From NCBI GenBank assembly GCA_026002265.1, contig BOBG01000056.1, positions 1 to 13,727 on the forward strand: a stretch of 13,727 bases of DNA. Direction: 5' to 3'. The stretch's first letter is position 1; each line of letters starts with the position of its first letter. This DNA is from Spirochaetia bacterium. Lineage in GTDB: Bacteria; Spirochaetota; Spirochaetia; Treponematales; Breznakiellaceae. The notes under the pieces were generated by a model that saw nothing but the letters and a program-made list of their open reading frames with translations, ran no database searches and had not been told where the DNA came from. The translations under genes and the position numbers were made by a program. Positions 5,706 through 13,028 of this stretch are shown piece by piece.

Positions 5706-7763
5706 ATGCGGTTATCAGTACGGATTTCACTGTCTATTGGTGTTCTAGTTTTCATTGTTTCCGTTTCCTTCGGAATTATCTCTATCATGATTTCAGCAAA
5801 GGCGGTAGAAGATACAGCTAGAGACTCCCTTCTGCGTCAGACAGCTTTGGGAAATAATCTATTCTCCACCTCTCTCTACTCTCAATTGGATATTTTGCAA
5901 GAATTAGCAAACCGGATCGATGTCCAAGCTATGGTGTGGGAAGATCAGGTTGATGACCTCATACCGGTTATTAACCGGACCGGATACACAGACATGGCTA
6001 TAGTTGGATTAGACGGGCGTTCTCGTTCTATACAGACTGGTACCTATGAAAATCTTGCAGATCAGGAGTATGTAAAGAGAGCTTTGGCAGGAGAACAGGC
6101 GATTTCGTATAGGCTTAGCACCAATAACCAAGAGATAACCCAGCCGGAATTTATATACATAGTTCCTATTACTGCGAATGGCACGAGAGTGGGAGCTTTG
6201 CTTGGACGGAAGAATACCAGCACCATCACTGAGATACTAGGCACCTTGAGTCAAGGCGAAACAGGATATGCTTTTATCATGGATAAAGAGGGAATTACTA
6301 TTGCTCATCCAGATCAAGCTCTGGTAACAAGTCAGTTTAATCCGCTTAAAGAAGCGGCGAGTGACCCGCGCTCCTATGAATCTCTAGCACAAAGCATCCG
6401 CATTGGTTTGGAATCAACAAGCGGTTTCGGCGAATATACGTATGAAGGTAAAAAAAAGGTTGTAGGATATGCAAGGATTACCGGTTTACCATGGACACTC
6501 TTTGTAACCATTGATGACAAGGAAATCAATGCAGAAGTCAACCGGCTCCGTACTATTATTATCATCTTTGTACTAGTGTTTTTGGCTGTCGGACTTGCCG
6601 TTGCCTTTATACTTGCCCGGGATATAACTAATCCCATAAAGGAGCTTAATAAAGAGCTTAATACAGAGGCAAATTCCCTAGCCAAGATGAATTTTAATAT
6701 AAAGATCATCAAAAAGCGGCATGACGAAATCGGAGAATTGCAGAATTTACTGCTTATTATCCGGGATAATATGCAAAAAAAAGTCGTTTCCCTGAACGAA
6801 GAAGTCGCCGGAAAGCAGTTGAATATTGCAAGTAATCTCAAGAAAGCCATTATACACTCGTCCGAGGGACTTGAGACCATCACTAATAATATGAATTCAG
6901 TGCAGGATAAAACCAATATGCAGATACAGTCTGTAGAACAAACTTCAGAATCGATTGAAGAAATTGTTCAGCATATCAATTCTTTGGAAAATGCGGTCGA
7001 GACGCAGTCTATTAACATTACCCGGTCATCTGACTCCATAGAGCAAATGGTTAAAGACACCGATTTTGTCCTGTCTGTTGTGCATAAAGCTTATGATACA
7101 ACCGCTAACCTCAGTAAATCCTCTGAAACGAGCCGGAAGATGTTGAATCAGCTTATCGAAGAATTAAATCACATAGCCGAGCAGTCAACGTTCTTGGAAC
7201 AAGCGAATGCGACATTGGTAAACATAGCAGCGCAGACGAATATACTAGCGATGAATGCGGCGATAGAGGCAGCCCACGCCGGAGAATCCGGACGCGGCTT
7301 TGCGGTGGTGGCTGGGGAGATAAGGAATCTCGCGGCATCGTCTGATAAAGAGTCCGCGTCAATCTCGAATGAAATTCGGAAGATGCGGGTAGGGATAGGG
7401 AATATCCAGCAAGTGTCAGTAGATACAGCGGATGCGATGGGGGCAATGTTTACTGAGGTGAATGACATGGGCAGCTCCTTTGATACGGTAAATAATGCGG
7501 TGGCCGCCCAAGTGGCAAACGGTTCGCAGATACTGGAGGCGCTGATGACATTACGGGAAACGACCGAGCAGGTGCGGAATGGGTCTGGGGAGATACAGAA
7601 ACGGAGCGGACTGATTCATGGGACGGTAGATAATCTAAAAAATATATCAAAAGAGGTCAATGATAGTGTACGGGACGTACAAAAGACGAGTAAAGATATT
7701 ACCGGTTCGCTTGAGATTGCAAAAAAGATAGCTGCAGGTAAATATTTGATGCGGCGGGAGTAA
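5706..7763 (+). CDS. Methyl-accepting chemotaxis protein with dCache sensor
   Basis: This is a full-length transmembrane chemoreceptor (685 residues) that passes ligand binding to the CheA/CheW array. The first membrane helix is at about residues 8-30. A double-Cache periplasmic sensor spans about 33-275, with [12 protein letters not shown] at 94-105, the DQEYVKRAL helix, an IYIVPI strand and a membrane-distal/proximal pair ending in [10 protein letters not shown]. The second membrane helix is at about 283-303, followed by a HAMP segment ([13 protein letters not shown]) and a long coiled-coil signalling domain. The kinase-control tip is at 512-543 ([20 protein letters not shown] then [12 protein letters not shown]). 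The C-terminus lacks an NWETF-type CheR/CheB tether. The gene has its own promoter and is separate from the truncated chemoreceptor upstream. From about 7190 the base and codon use looks different (more ATA, CGG and GGG codons) than in the sensor half. The ligand is unknown. Confidence 0.95.
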   Translation: MRLSVRISLSIGVLVFIVSVSFGIISIMISAKAVEDTARDSLLRQTALGNNLFSTSLYSQLDILQELANRIDVQAMVWEDQVDDLIPVINRTGYTDMAIVGLDGRSRSIQTGTYENLADQEYVKRALAGEQAISYRLSTNNQEITQPEFIYIVPITANGTRVGALLGRKNTSTITEILGTLSQGETGYAFIMDKEGITIAHPDQALVTSQFNPLKEAASDPRSYESLAQSIRIGLESTSGFGEYTYEGKKKVVGYARITGLPWTLFVTIDDKEINAEVNRLRTIIIIFVLVFLAVGLAVAFILARDITNPIKELNKELNTEANSLAKMNFNIKIIKKRHDEIGELQNLLLIIRDNMQKKVVSLNEEVAGKQLNIASNLKKAIIHSSEGLETITNNMNSVQDKTNMQIQSVEQTSESIEEIVQHINSLENAVETQSINITRSSDSIEQMVKDTDFVLSVVHKAYDTTANLSKSSETSRKMLNQLIEELNHIAEQSTFLEQANATLVNIAAQTNILAMNAAIEAAHAGESGRGFAVVAGEIRNLAASSDKESASISNEIRKMRVGIGNIQQVSVDTADAMGAMFTEVNDMGSSFDTVNNAVAAQVANGSQILEALMTLRETTEQVRNGSGEIQKRSGLIHGTVDNLKNISKEVNDSVRDVQKTSKDITGSLEIAKKIAAGKYLMRRE

Positions 7764-7770
7764 AATCTTT

Positions 7771-7835
7771 AGGTTTTACGAGTTTTCCATATATCCCAAA
7801 CCCAAAGCATTGGGCTTTACGCTGTTTTCCATAAA
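7771..7835 (+). repeat. Direct repeat pair, 40-bp offset
   Basis: TAGGTTTTACGAG-TTTTCCAT at 7771-7791 and TGGGCTTTACGCTGTTTTCC at 7811-7830 (then ATA) align with a few mismatches and one gap. The second copy overlaps the hairpin CCCAA-AGCA-TTGGG. The function is unknown; it may be a duplicated transcription-end region. Confidence 0.45.
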
Positions 7836-7859
7836 TATATTTTATAAAAATAGTAACAT

Positions 7860-8048
7860 TTCCTAATCCGGACTTCATTTTTTCTAGCCCGAAACCTAAT
7901 TTTATTAGTTCAGAACTATTATTTTCTAGTTCAGAGCGGTTATTTTATAGCTCAAAACTCCATTTTATTAGTCCGGAGCTATTATTTCCTAGTTAAGAGT
8001 TATTATTTTCTAGTCTGGAACCATGTTTTCCTACTCTGAAGCAGTGTA
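7860..8048 (+). repeat. Nine-unit degenerate tandem array with exact 21-bp period
   Basis: Aligned on the TAG of a TTTCTAGTTC-type core, the equivalent positions fall at 7866, 7887, 7908, 7929, 7950, 7971, 7992, 8013 and 8034, exactly 21 bp each time. The unit consensus is TTTCTAGTTC followed by (A/T)GA(A/G)CTATTAT. Single units differ at many positions, yet no insertion or deletion has broken the phase. The array lies between the chemoreceptor and the promoter of the flavodoxin-like gene. Because 21 is a multiple of three, one + frame stays open from 7857 to its stop at 8037-8039 with a seven-residue pattern (FLVQNYY-like), but there is no start codon. Spacers between identical repeats are absent, so it is not CRISPR. 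Confidence 0.85.
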
Positions 8049-8091
8049 ATCAAAAGTGAAAGTATAACTGTGAATATTCCGGATAGTAGAC

Positions 8092-8120
8092 TTGTCACAT
8101 CGTTCAACAAGATGTATACT
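8092..8120 (+). promoter_or_regulatory. Sigma-70-like promoter of the flavodoxin-like gene
   Basis: TTGTCA (8092-8097) and TATACT (8115-8120) are 17 bp apart. The predicted start near 8127 leaves a leader of about 42 nt before the ATG at 8169, with GGAGAGG (8154-8160) as ribosome binding site. Confidence 0.65.
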
Positions 8121-8168
8121 CAATCAGGAAAATAAGCAGTTTAAATTGACTGAGGAGAGGTTTGTGCT

Positions 8169-8732
8169 ATGAAATATCTAATCATTTCAGGGAATCCTAA
8201 AAAAAATGGACTATGCTACTCGCTGGCAGAGGAAGTGAAGCGCGGTGCGGAAGACGGTGGAGCCGAAGCCGAAATCATTAATCTTGAAAAATTGGAACGC
8301 TGTCATGTGTGCGATGACGGGTGGGGAACGTGCCGGGAAAAACATGTATGTACTTTTGGAAACGATGGTTTTAATGAAGCGCAGTCCAAAGTACGTTCTG
8401 CCGATGCCCTTTGTTTTATCACGCCGGTCTATTGGGCTGAAATGGCAGAATCGCTTAAATGCTTTTTTGATAGACTCCGCCGCTGTGAAAACCTGATGAG
8501 TCCCAACGGTGCGCTTGCCGGTAAGCAGGTGTTACTTATTGCGTCTCCGGGCGGTTCCGGTAATGGTATGCTCACCTGCCTTGAGCAAATGGATCGCTTT
8601 TGCCGGCATACAAATGCCATTATCTTTGACTACATCGGTGTAAACCGGTGGAATAACGATTACAAAAAACCTGCAATTTATGCAGCCGCAAAGGCAATGT
8701 CCACCGGTAGAAAGAACGGTGAAACCATTTAA
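8169..8732 (+). CDS. Flavodoxin-fold NAD(P)H-dependent oxidoreductase with a Cys cluster
   Basis: This is a cytoplasmic flavoprotein of the NADPH-dependent FMN reductase/iron-sulfur-flavoprotein-like group (187 residues). The FMN phosphate loop follows the first strand (YLIISGNPKKNG, about 3-14), and the flavin-contacting ADALCFITPVYWAEM block is at 78-92, followed by SLKCFFDRLRRCE. Four cysteines (Cys45, Cys48, Cys55, Cys61; spacing C-x2-C-x6-C-x5-C) sit where iron-sulfur flavoproteins carry their cluster ligands, although the spacing differs from the classical compact motif. They could instead bind zinc or act as redox thiols. ASPGGSGNG (125-133) is the second flavin loop. The gene stands alone behind its own promoter. 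The likely role is electron transfer or quinone/FMN reduction; the substrate is unknown. Confidence 0.85.
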   Translation: MKYLIISGNPKKNGLCYSLAEEVKRGAEDGGAEAEIINLEKLERCHVCDDGWGTCREKHVCTFGNDGFNEAQSKVRSADALCFITPVYWAEMAESLKCFFDRLRRCENLMSPNGALAGKQVLLIASPGGSGNGMLTCLEQMDRFCRHTNAIIFDYIGVNRWNNDYKKPAIYAAAKAMSTGRKNGETI

Positions 8733-8754
8733 TCTGTCAATATAGTCTCTATAC

Positions 8755-8776
8755 CTGCTGATATTTATGTCAGCAG
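8755..8776 (+). terminator. Hairpin downstream of the flavodoxin-like gene
   Basis: A perfect 7-bp stem (CTGCTGA 8755-8761, TCAGCAG 8770-8776) has an 8-nt loop, 22 bp after the stop. No T-run follows, so intrinsic termination is uncertain; it may only be an mRNA 3'-end stabiliser. Confidence 0.4.
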
Positions 8777-8962
8777 ATGCTTACAATGTATTTTAATGAT
8801 CATAATCCTCCGTATTTTCATGTAAGATATAATCAGGATAGGGCGATACTATCTATTAACAATTTTTATATATGAGATAATGGTGTTGATTTTGCCCGGA
8901 ATATTTATAAGAGATTACAAATAAAGAAAAGCCCCTCCCAATCTTCCCAATGGAGAGAATAA
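8777..8962 (+). pseudogene. Remnant of a DUF4160 gene, possibly with a DUF2442 tail
   Basis: From 8777 or 8786 the frame reads MYFNDHNPPYFHVRYNQDRA then ILSINNFYI and stops at 8873-8875. The block Y-F-N-D-H-N-P-P-x-F-H-V-x-Y is the hallmark of DUF4160 proteins, normally 80-90 residues long. Here the N-terminal residues that precede the motif and most of the C-terminus are gone. Right after the stop, in the same frame, DNGVDFARNIYKRLQIK resembles the end of DUF2442 proteins, which are often encoded next to DUF4160. That second part is less certain. There is no ribosome binding site before either ATG. I read this as decayed remains of a DUF4160-DUF2442 pair. The fragment runs into the terminator of the gene on the other strand. 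Confidence 0.55.
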
Positions 8963-8971
8963 AAGAGGGCT
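8923..8971 (-). terminator. Terminator of the GH13 gene
   Basis: On the minus strand, 7 nt after the stop, AGCCCTC (8971-8965) can pair with GAGGGGCT (8937-8930) with one bulge, and TTTTCTTT follows. The loop is long (27 nt) and may fold further. It is a plausible intrinsic terminator for the gene ending at 8978. Confidence 0.55.
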
Positions 8972-8977
8972 ATATAC

Positions 8978-10534
8978 TTATACTTTCCAGATTCCAAAAC
9001 TCTGTGCGTTCAACCGGCACTCTCCATTGTCCAGAGTTCCAGTTCCGATAGTGAATACCGGTGTTCCGGCACCCTTCACCGGAGCGCTTACAGCATCAGT
9101 GCTGGGATTCACAGCTATCACAAAGGAACCGCGGCGGTAGATGAAAGGGACTTTTCCTTTTTCCGCATACAAAATCTCAAGATTCGGCTGTGCTTGAAGA
9201 TCCGGTTCCCCATGACGGAGCTTGAGGATTGCTTTTACCGTGTTGAGCAAGGAACTGGAATCCTTTTCCTGCGTTTCAACAGTCGGTGCACCAGGAGCCG
9301 GGTCAACCGGCAGATACAATTTCTCCGGAGCCGCATTAGAAAAACCCTTATTTTTCCCATTTGTCCACTGCATCGGGGTCCGGCTTCCGGTCCGGGTGAA
9401 TCCACCTTCTTTTGTCGGCAAAAAAAGATAACGCATGGCGATTTCATCACCATAGTAGAGAAATGGTACACCGGGAAGAGTCCATAAAGTTGCATAAGCA
9501 ATCGCAAGTTCATCCGGTGAAAGAGTTGCACCGAGCCGTGCCGTATCATGGTTACCAGTGATCAAACTAATATAACCATCGCCTTTTGTTGATTCATACC
9601 ACGGAAGATAATTTTCAAGAAACAGGCAAATGTCGCCCTTGGCATCTTTTTTGAAAAAACTCTTATCATCAACCGGAGTTCCAGCCGCACCCACCTTATA
9701 ATCGCGCATGAGTGTATGATAGCCTTTTCCTTCGTGGTCAAGGAGAAAGTCCATGTGGAATCCAGCCTTCAAGGCAAGCGGAGGGTTGCTCCATTCCGAA
9801 ACAATGGCAGCTTCCGGATACTCTTTATCAAGCATTTCACGGATATTACTCCAGACTGCACTCGTTCCAGTTTTCTTTTCGTCATCAAACTTTACAAGTG
9901 AATCAGCCATATCAACCCGGAACCCGTCACAGCCGCGGTCGAGCCAAAAACGTATAATGTCTTTGAGCGCTTCACGAGTCGCAATGGAATCAGGGTGTGT
10001 CACCGGTAATTGCCACGGAGTGCGGGGCTGTAAAAAGCCGTAATTCAAGGCCGGCTGGCATTTAAAGAAGTTGACAATGTACGAACCATTCCGCTCAGTT
10101 TCCCCGGCGATGAATTTAAGTCCCTCCATATCCCATGAAAACCAGCTATTTGTCCAAATATACCGGTTCCAATATTCATTTGGTTCAGGATTCTTACTTT
10201 TGATAAACCATTCATGCTCTTCACTTGTATGACCCGGTACAAGATCAAGCAAGACATGGATTTGTTTCCGGTGAGCCTCAGCAAAAAGCCGCTTGAGATC
10301 ATCATTTGTACCATATCGTTCTGCGGTTTTTTTGTAATCCCGGACATCGTAGCCGGCGTCCTTGAATGGAGAATCAAAACAGGGATTAATCCATAAGGCA
10401 TTACAGCCAAGATCTTTAATGTAATCAAGCTTTTCGATGATTCCCTGAAAATCACCGATTCCGTCACCATTTGTATCAAGAAAAGACTGCGGATAAATCT
10501 CATAAAACACCGCATCATCTAACCATTTCGGCAT
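8978..10534 (-). CDS. GH13 alpha-glucosidase / alpha-amylase family enzyme, cytoplasmic
   Basis: This glycoside hydrolase of family 13 cleaves or transfers alpha-glucosyl bonds. At 518 residues without a signal peptide, it fits an intracellular oligosaccharide-hydrolysing enzyme. It opens with WLDDAVFYEIYPQSF and a calcium-site-like DTNGDGIGD (20-28). The four GH13 regions are DLVPGHTS (97-104), GFRVDMADS with nucleophile Asp208 (204-212), IVSEWS with acid/base Glu247 (244-249), and TGNHDTAR with Asp330 (326-333). Region I has Gly-His in place of the usual Asn-His, seen in some bacterial subfamilies. GVPFLYYGDE and SRTPMQW are further family signatures. The ATG is preceded by AAAGGAG five nt upstream on the minus strand. 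Hydrolysis of alpha-1,4/1,6 oligosaccharides is likely; transglycosylation (trehalose or sucrose type) cannot be excluded. Confidence 0.92.
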   Translation of the reverse strand: MPKWLDDAVFYEIYPQSFLDTNGDGIGDFQGIIEKLDYIKDLGCNALWINPCFDSPFKDAGYDVRDYKKTAERYGTNDDLKRLFAEAHRKQIHVLLDLVPGHTSEEHEWFIKSKNPEPNEYWNRYIWTNSWFSWDMEGLKFIAGETERNGSYIVNFFKCQPALNYGFLQPRTPWQLPVTHPDSIATREALKDIIRFWLDRGCDGFRVDMADSLVKFDDEKKTGTSAVWSNIREMLDKEYPEAAIVSEWSNPPLALKAGFHMDFLLDHEGKGYHTLMRDYKVGAAGTPVDDKSFFKKDAKGDICLFLENYLPWYESTKGDGYISLITGNHDTARLGATLSPDELAIAYATLWTLPGVPFLYYGDEIAMRYLFLPTKEGGFTRTGSRTPMQWTNGKNKGFSNAAPEKLYLPVDPAPGAPTVETQEKDSSSLLNTVKAILKLRHGEPDLQAQPNLEILYAEKGKVPFIYRRGSFVIAVNPSTDAVSAPVKGAGTPVFTIGTGTLDNGECRLNAQSFGIWKV

Positions 10535-10693
10535 AACAGCTCCTTTTATACTCCGGTTTTATCCGGTCATTGATTCTATCGAGTACTTCACAAGAATATT
10601 TTCGGCTATTTTTCCAAAAAATTCAATATTATAAATTCCACAATAAATCGCTTATATGAAATATGTATGAAAGTTTTCGGTTAAAGATAGGAT
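10535..10693. other. Intergenic part before the second repeat array
   Basis: This A/T-rich stretch contains the GH13 ribosome binding site (10539-10547), the candidate promoter and an irregular first repeat unit (about 10674-10693, one base short of the 21-bp phase). No gene is seen. Confidence 0.5.
10598..10626 (-). promoter_or_regulatory. Possible promoter of the GH13 gene
   Basis: On the minus strand TTGAAT (10626-10621) and GAAAAT (10603-10598) are 17 bp apart, each matching consensus at 4 of 6 positions. It lies about 60 bp before the ATG. It is only a candidate, in A/T-rich DNA where chance matches are common. Confidence 0.3.
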
Positions 10694-10861
10694 TTTCTAG
10701 TAAAAAATAGGACAATACTCGTTAAAAACTCTGATTTTCTAGTTTTGAACTAGCTTTTTCTAGTTATTTACGAGGATTTTTTCATTCTGGATAGGCATTT
10801 TTTAGTTAAAAGCTCTAATTTTCTAGTTCTGAGCTAGCTTTTTCTAGAAACGCCCTCCTTA
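10694..10861 (+). repeat. Second degenerate tandem array with exact 21-bp period
   Basis: Eight units aligned on the TAG core place the equivalent base at 10700, 10721, 10742, 10763, 10784, 10805, 10826 and 10847, 21 bp apart throughout. The core TTTCTAGTTCTGAGCT is shared with the array at 7860-8048 and in the same orientation. The 3' part differs (AGCTT or AGGAT instead of ATTAT). Strongest units: 10736, 10757, 10820. The array sits between htpG and the GH13 gene, both transcribed leftwards, so here it is antisense to transcription, unlike the first array. The last unit merges into the htpG terminator. Confidence 0.85.
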
Positions 10862-10875
10862 GAGGGCGCTTTTTG
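10841..10875 (-). terminator. Terminator of htpG, possibly bidirectional
   Basis: A perfect 7-bp GC-rich stem (CGCCCTC 10851-10857, GAGGGCG 10862-10868) has a CTTA loop. On the minus strand it is followed by TTTCTAGAAA, supplied by the last repeat unit; on the plus strand by CTTTTT. It lies 23 nt after the htpG stop. Confidence 0.7.
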
Positions 10876-10897
10876 TATATCTGTTATCGCTTAAAGA

Positions 10898-12763
10898 TTA
10901 AACCGAATATCCGGTCAAGAGGCGGTTCATCCGTTGAACAAAGTCTGCCGGATCTTGCAGCCGGATTCCTTCCATGAGAAGCGCTTGATCCAAAAGTACC
11001 CCAGCAACATCTGCAATTTTTGCTTCATTCTCGGTATTTTTGATGCTCAGAACGATTGGATGCTCGCCATTGATCTCCAAAATTGGTTTTATATCCGGCG
11101 TTTCCGCCTGTCCCATCGCTTTGAGCAAATGGGCCAACTGGAGAGTTGGGTCATTTTCGTCCGCAACAATGCACGAGGGCGAGTCATGAAGCCTGCGCGA
11201 AAGCCGCACATCTTTGACCCGGTTCTCAAGAGCTTTTTTAATCTTTTCAATAACCGGCTGCGATTCGCTTTCAGTTTGGGTGTCCGGCTTTTCACCGAGT
11301 TCTTCATCCGCACCGGTCCGGTTCACGGCACGTAATTCCCATTCTTTATACATTCCCAACGATGGAACAATGATTTCGTCAATTTCATCGTCCATAATGA
11401 GAACCTCAAGATCCTTTGCCTTATATGCTTCCAAAAGCGGAGATGATTTTAAGGTTTTTGCATCGGAACCGGTGATAAAATAAATATATTTTTGACCGGT
11501 TTTCATCCGGCTTGCGTACTCGGAAAAACTGGTAAAGCCTTCTACTGTAGTACTTTTAAACCTGACAAGCTCCTCTAACAATTCCCGGTTTGCAAAATCT
11601 TGATACAAACCTTCTTTAAGCGGCCGGTTAAATTGCTCAATAAATGCCATGTACTTTTCTTTATCATTTTCTGATAAGGATTTAAATTCACCGAGTAGTT
11701 TTTTTACCGAGGCAGTTTTTATATTAAATAAAATTTTATTCTGCTGCAAAATTTCCCGGCTGACATTGAGTGGTAAATCCTCTGAATCAATGACTCCCCG
11801 TACAAACCGGAGATAAGTCGGCATCAATTCTTTATCATCATCGGTTATAAATACTCTCCGGACATAGAGTTTGACGCCCGGTTTATAATCGGCATGAAAC
11901 ATATCAAAGGGCGCCTTTGCCGGAATATAAAAAAGTGTTGTATATTCCAGCGTACCTTCAGCCTTTGTATGGAGATACAAAAACGGATCCTCGGAATCAT
12001 GGCCCAATTGCCGGTAAAATTCCTTGTAATCCTCGTCTTTTAATTCCGATTTCGGCCGGCGCCAGAGCGCGGTTCCGGAATTTATCCGTTCAGTTTTCTT
12101 TTCACTGGAAATTTCTTCGCCTTTTTCTCCATATTTTTTGTCATCAAAAGTCAGGTAAATCGGGAAGGCAACGTGATTTGAGTAGCGTTTAATAATACCT
12201 TCAATAGACCACCGGTTTGCATATTCCGTACCTTCTTCTGTCAAATACAATAAAACCGTTGTTCCCTGTGTTTCACGCTGCGCGGATTCAATAGTATAAT
12301 TTTCTTTACCGTCACTGGCCCATTTCCACGCTTGTTCCTCACCTGCCTTCCGGCTCGTTACCTCGATTGAATGTGCGACCATAAATGCGGAATAAAAACC
12401 CACGCCGAACTGTCCAATTAAATTAGAATCCCGTTTTGCGTCTTCATTAAGTTTTTCCAAGAAAGCTTTTGTGCCGGAACGGGCAATTGTCCCCAGCGAT
12501 TCTTCAAGATCCGTCTCGTTCATGCCGATTCCATTATCCGTAACAACGAGAATCCGGGCATCTTTGTCAAAAGAAATATCGATCCGGGGATCAAAATTAA
12601 GCGATTTGTAAGAATCATCAGCCACAGTGAGGTATTTCAGCTTGTCAAGTGCATCAGACGCATTTGAAATGAGCTCCCGCAGGAAAATTTCCCGGTTAGA
12701 GTAGAGAGAATGGATGATCAGATGCAGCAATGTACTGACTTCAGTTTGAAAGTGATGAACCAT
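10898..12763 (-). CDS. htpG: Molecular chaperone HtpG (bacterial Hsp90)
   Basis: This is a cytosolic ATP-dependent homodimeric chaperone that remodels client proteins with DnaK. At 621 residues it is close to other bacterial HtpG. The frame is open for 30 codons further upstream, but MVHHFQTEVSTLLHL is the conserved family start and AAAGGAG lies 5 nt before it (12775-12769), so I place the start at 12763. The N-terminal GHKL ATPase carries ELISNASDALDKL with Glu30 and Asn34, DNGIGM (76-81), GTIARSGT and GQFGVGFYSAF (117-127). The middle domain has the conserved LPLNVSREILQQN segment with the catalytic Arg. The C-terminal dimerisation domain ends in LTGYSV without the eukaryotic MEEVD tail. 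No CIRCE operator is visible upstream, so HrcA control is not supported by the sequence. Confidence 0.97.
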   Translation of the reverse strand: MVHHFQTEVSTLLHLIIHSLYSNREIFLRELISNASDALDKLKYLTVADDSYKSLNFDPRIDISFDKDARILVVTDNGIGMNETDLEESLGTIARSGTKAFLEKLNEDAKRDSNLIGQFGVGFYSAFMVAHSIEVTSRKAGEEQAWKWASDGKENYTIESAQRETQGTTVLLYLTEEGTEYANRWSIEGIIKRYSNHVAFPIYLTFDDKKYGEKGEEISSEKKTERINSGTALWRRPKSELKDEDYKEFYRQLGHDSEDPFLYLHTKAEGTLEYTTLFYIPAKAPFDMFHADYKPGVKLYVRRVFITDDDKELMPTYLRFVRGVIDSEDLPLNVSREILQQNKILFNIKTASVKKLLGEFKSLSENDKEKYMAFIEQFNRPLKEGLYQDFANRELLEELVRFKSTTVEGFTSFSEYASRMKTGQKYIYFITGSDAKTLKSSPLLEAYKAKDLEVLIMDDEIDEIIVPSLGMYKEWELRAVNRTGADEELGEKPDTQTESESQPVIEKIKKALENRVKDVRLSRRLHDSPSCIVADENDPTLQLAHLLKAMGQAETPDIKPILEINGEHPIVLSIKNTENEAKIADVAGVLLDQALLMEGIRLQDPADFVQRMNRLLTGYSV

Positions 12764-12768
12764 AAAAA

Positions 12769-12775
12769 CTCCTTT
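12769..12775 (-). promoter_or_regulatory. Ribosome binding site fixing the htpG start
   Basis: AAAGGAG on the minus strand lies 5 nt before the ATG at 12763. The in-frame ATG at 12853 has no such site. Confidence 0.8.
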
Positions 12776-12819
12776 ACGATAAAATACTAAAATTGATCCG
12801 GATCCGGCAATAAATTTTT

Positions 12820-12840
12820 TACCGGTTTCCACAGCCGGTA
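12820..12840. repeat. Inverted repeat upstream of htpG
   Basis: TACCGG (12820-12825) and CCGGTA (12835-12840) flank a 9-nt centre, 57 bp upstream of the htpG start. On the minus strand it could form a hairpin in a long htpG leader, or be an operator. The adjacent GGATCCGG copies show how common CCGG is here, so chance is a real possibility. Confidence 0.35.
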
Positions 12841-12876
12841 CAGTTGAAAGCATCTATGTTTGGGAAGACAGTTCGA

Positions 12877-12885
12877 GGTCTGACC
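12877..12885. repeat. GGTCTGACC dyad with flanks
   Basis: GGTC-T-GACC is a perfect dyad in the context GAGGTCTGACCCCAAT. Motifs of the GGGGTCTGACCCC type often lie beside REP-associated Y1 transposase genes; no such gene is present here. It may be a stray relic. Confidence 0.3.
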
Positions 12886-12934
12886 CCAATGATCTCATTA
12901 TTATATAAAAAGATACATGAGGTATAATCCCTTG

Positions 12935-12946
12935 CGGATCGATCCG
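12935..12946. promoter_or_regulatory. Perfect 12-bp palindrome, candidate operator
   Basis: CGGATCGATCCG is fully self-complementary without a loop, so it suits a dimeric DNA-binding protein rather than an RNA hairpin. It lies 35 bp upstream of the -35 box of the rightward promoter, in the divergent region. Confidence 0.35.
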
Positions 12947-12981
12947 TAGTATCACGTTTTTCAAATATTTTAGCTAGATCA

Positions 12982-13010
12982 TTGACAAATTCCTGTGCCA
13001 ATAAGATAAT
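12982..13010 (+). promoter_or_regulatory. Strong sigma-70-like promoter of the NusG-II/Gx pair
   Basis: TTGACA (12982-12987, perfect) and GATAAT (13005-13010, 5 of 6) are separated by 17 bp. Transcription would start near 13017, leaving only about 12 nt before the TTG start, with GAAGG (13017-13021) as ribosome binding site at the very 5' end. Confidence 0.7.
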
Positions 13011-13028
13011 CCGGATGAAGGTATTTTT

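Larger units (their letters stand above)
7764..8091. other. Intergenic stretch with repeats, no gene
   Basis: It holds a direct repeat pair (7771-7793 and 7811-7835), a weak hairpin (CCCAA-AGCA-TTGGG, 7801-7814) that may end the chemoreceptor mRNA although no T-run follows closely, and the nine-unit 21-bp array. No start codon with a ribosome binding site and a sensible protein is seen on either strand. Confidence 0.65.
12764..12981. other. Divergent intergenic region between htpG and the NusG-II gene
   Basis: This contains the inverted repeat at 12820-12840, the GGTCTGACC dyad, the 12-bp palindrome and the start of the rightward promoter. A leftward htpG promoter is not obvious: TTGCCG (12810-12805) with TATTTT (12786-12781) at 18-bp spacing is a weak candidate. 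No gene is seen. Confidence 0.5.

Noticed and set aside
6374..6916. 180-codon minus-strand frame inside the chemoreceptor
   Set aside because: It is antisense to a well-supported coding sequence, is low in charged domain-like character and has no homology I recognise.
7857..8039. Open frame through the first array encoding seven-residue repeats
   Set aside because: A 21-bp period automatically keeps one frame alike in every unit; there is no start codon or ribosome binding site, and a stop lies directly before it.
7860..8048. CRISPR array
   Set aside because: Units are contiguous and degenerate at 21 bp, with no identical repeats separated by unique spacers, and no cas genes are in the window.
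12764..12853. Longer htpG reading frame starting 30 codons upstream
   Set aside because: The extra residues do not belong to the family, the ATG at 12853 has no ribosome binding site, and the internal ATG at 12763 has a strong one and the conserved MVHHFQTE start.
12764..13028. CIRCE/HrcA operator for htpG
   Set aside because: No TTAGCACTC-spacer-GAGTGCTAA or close variant is present on either strand.
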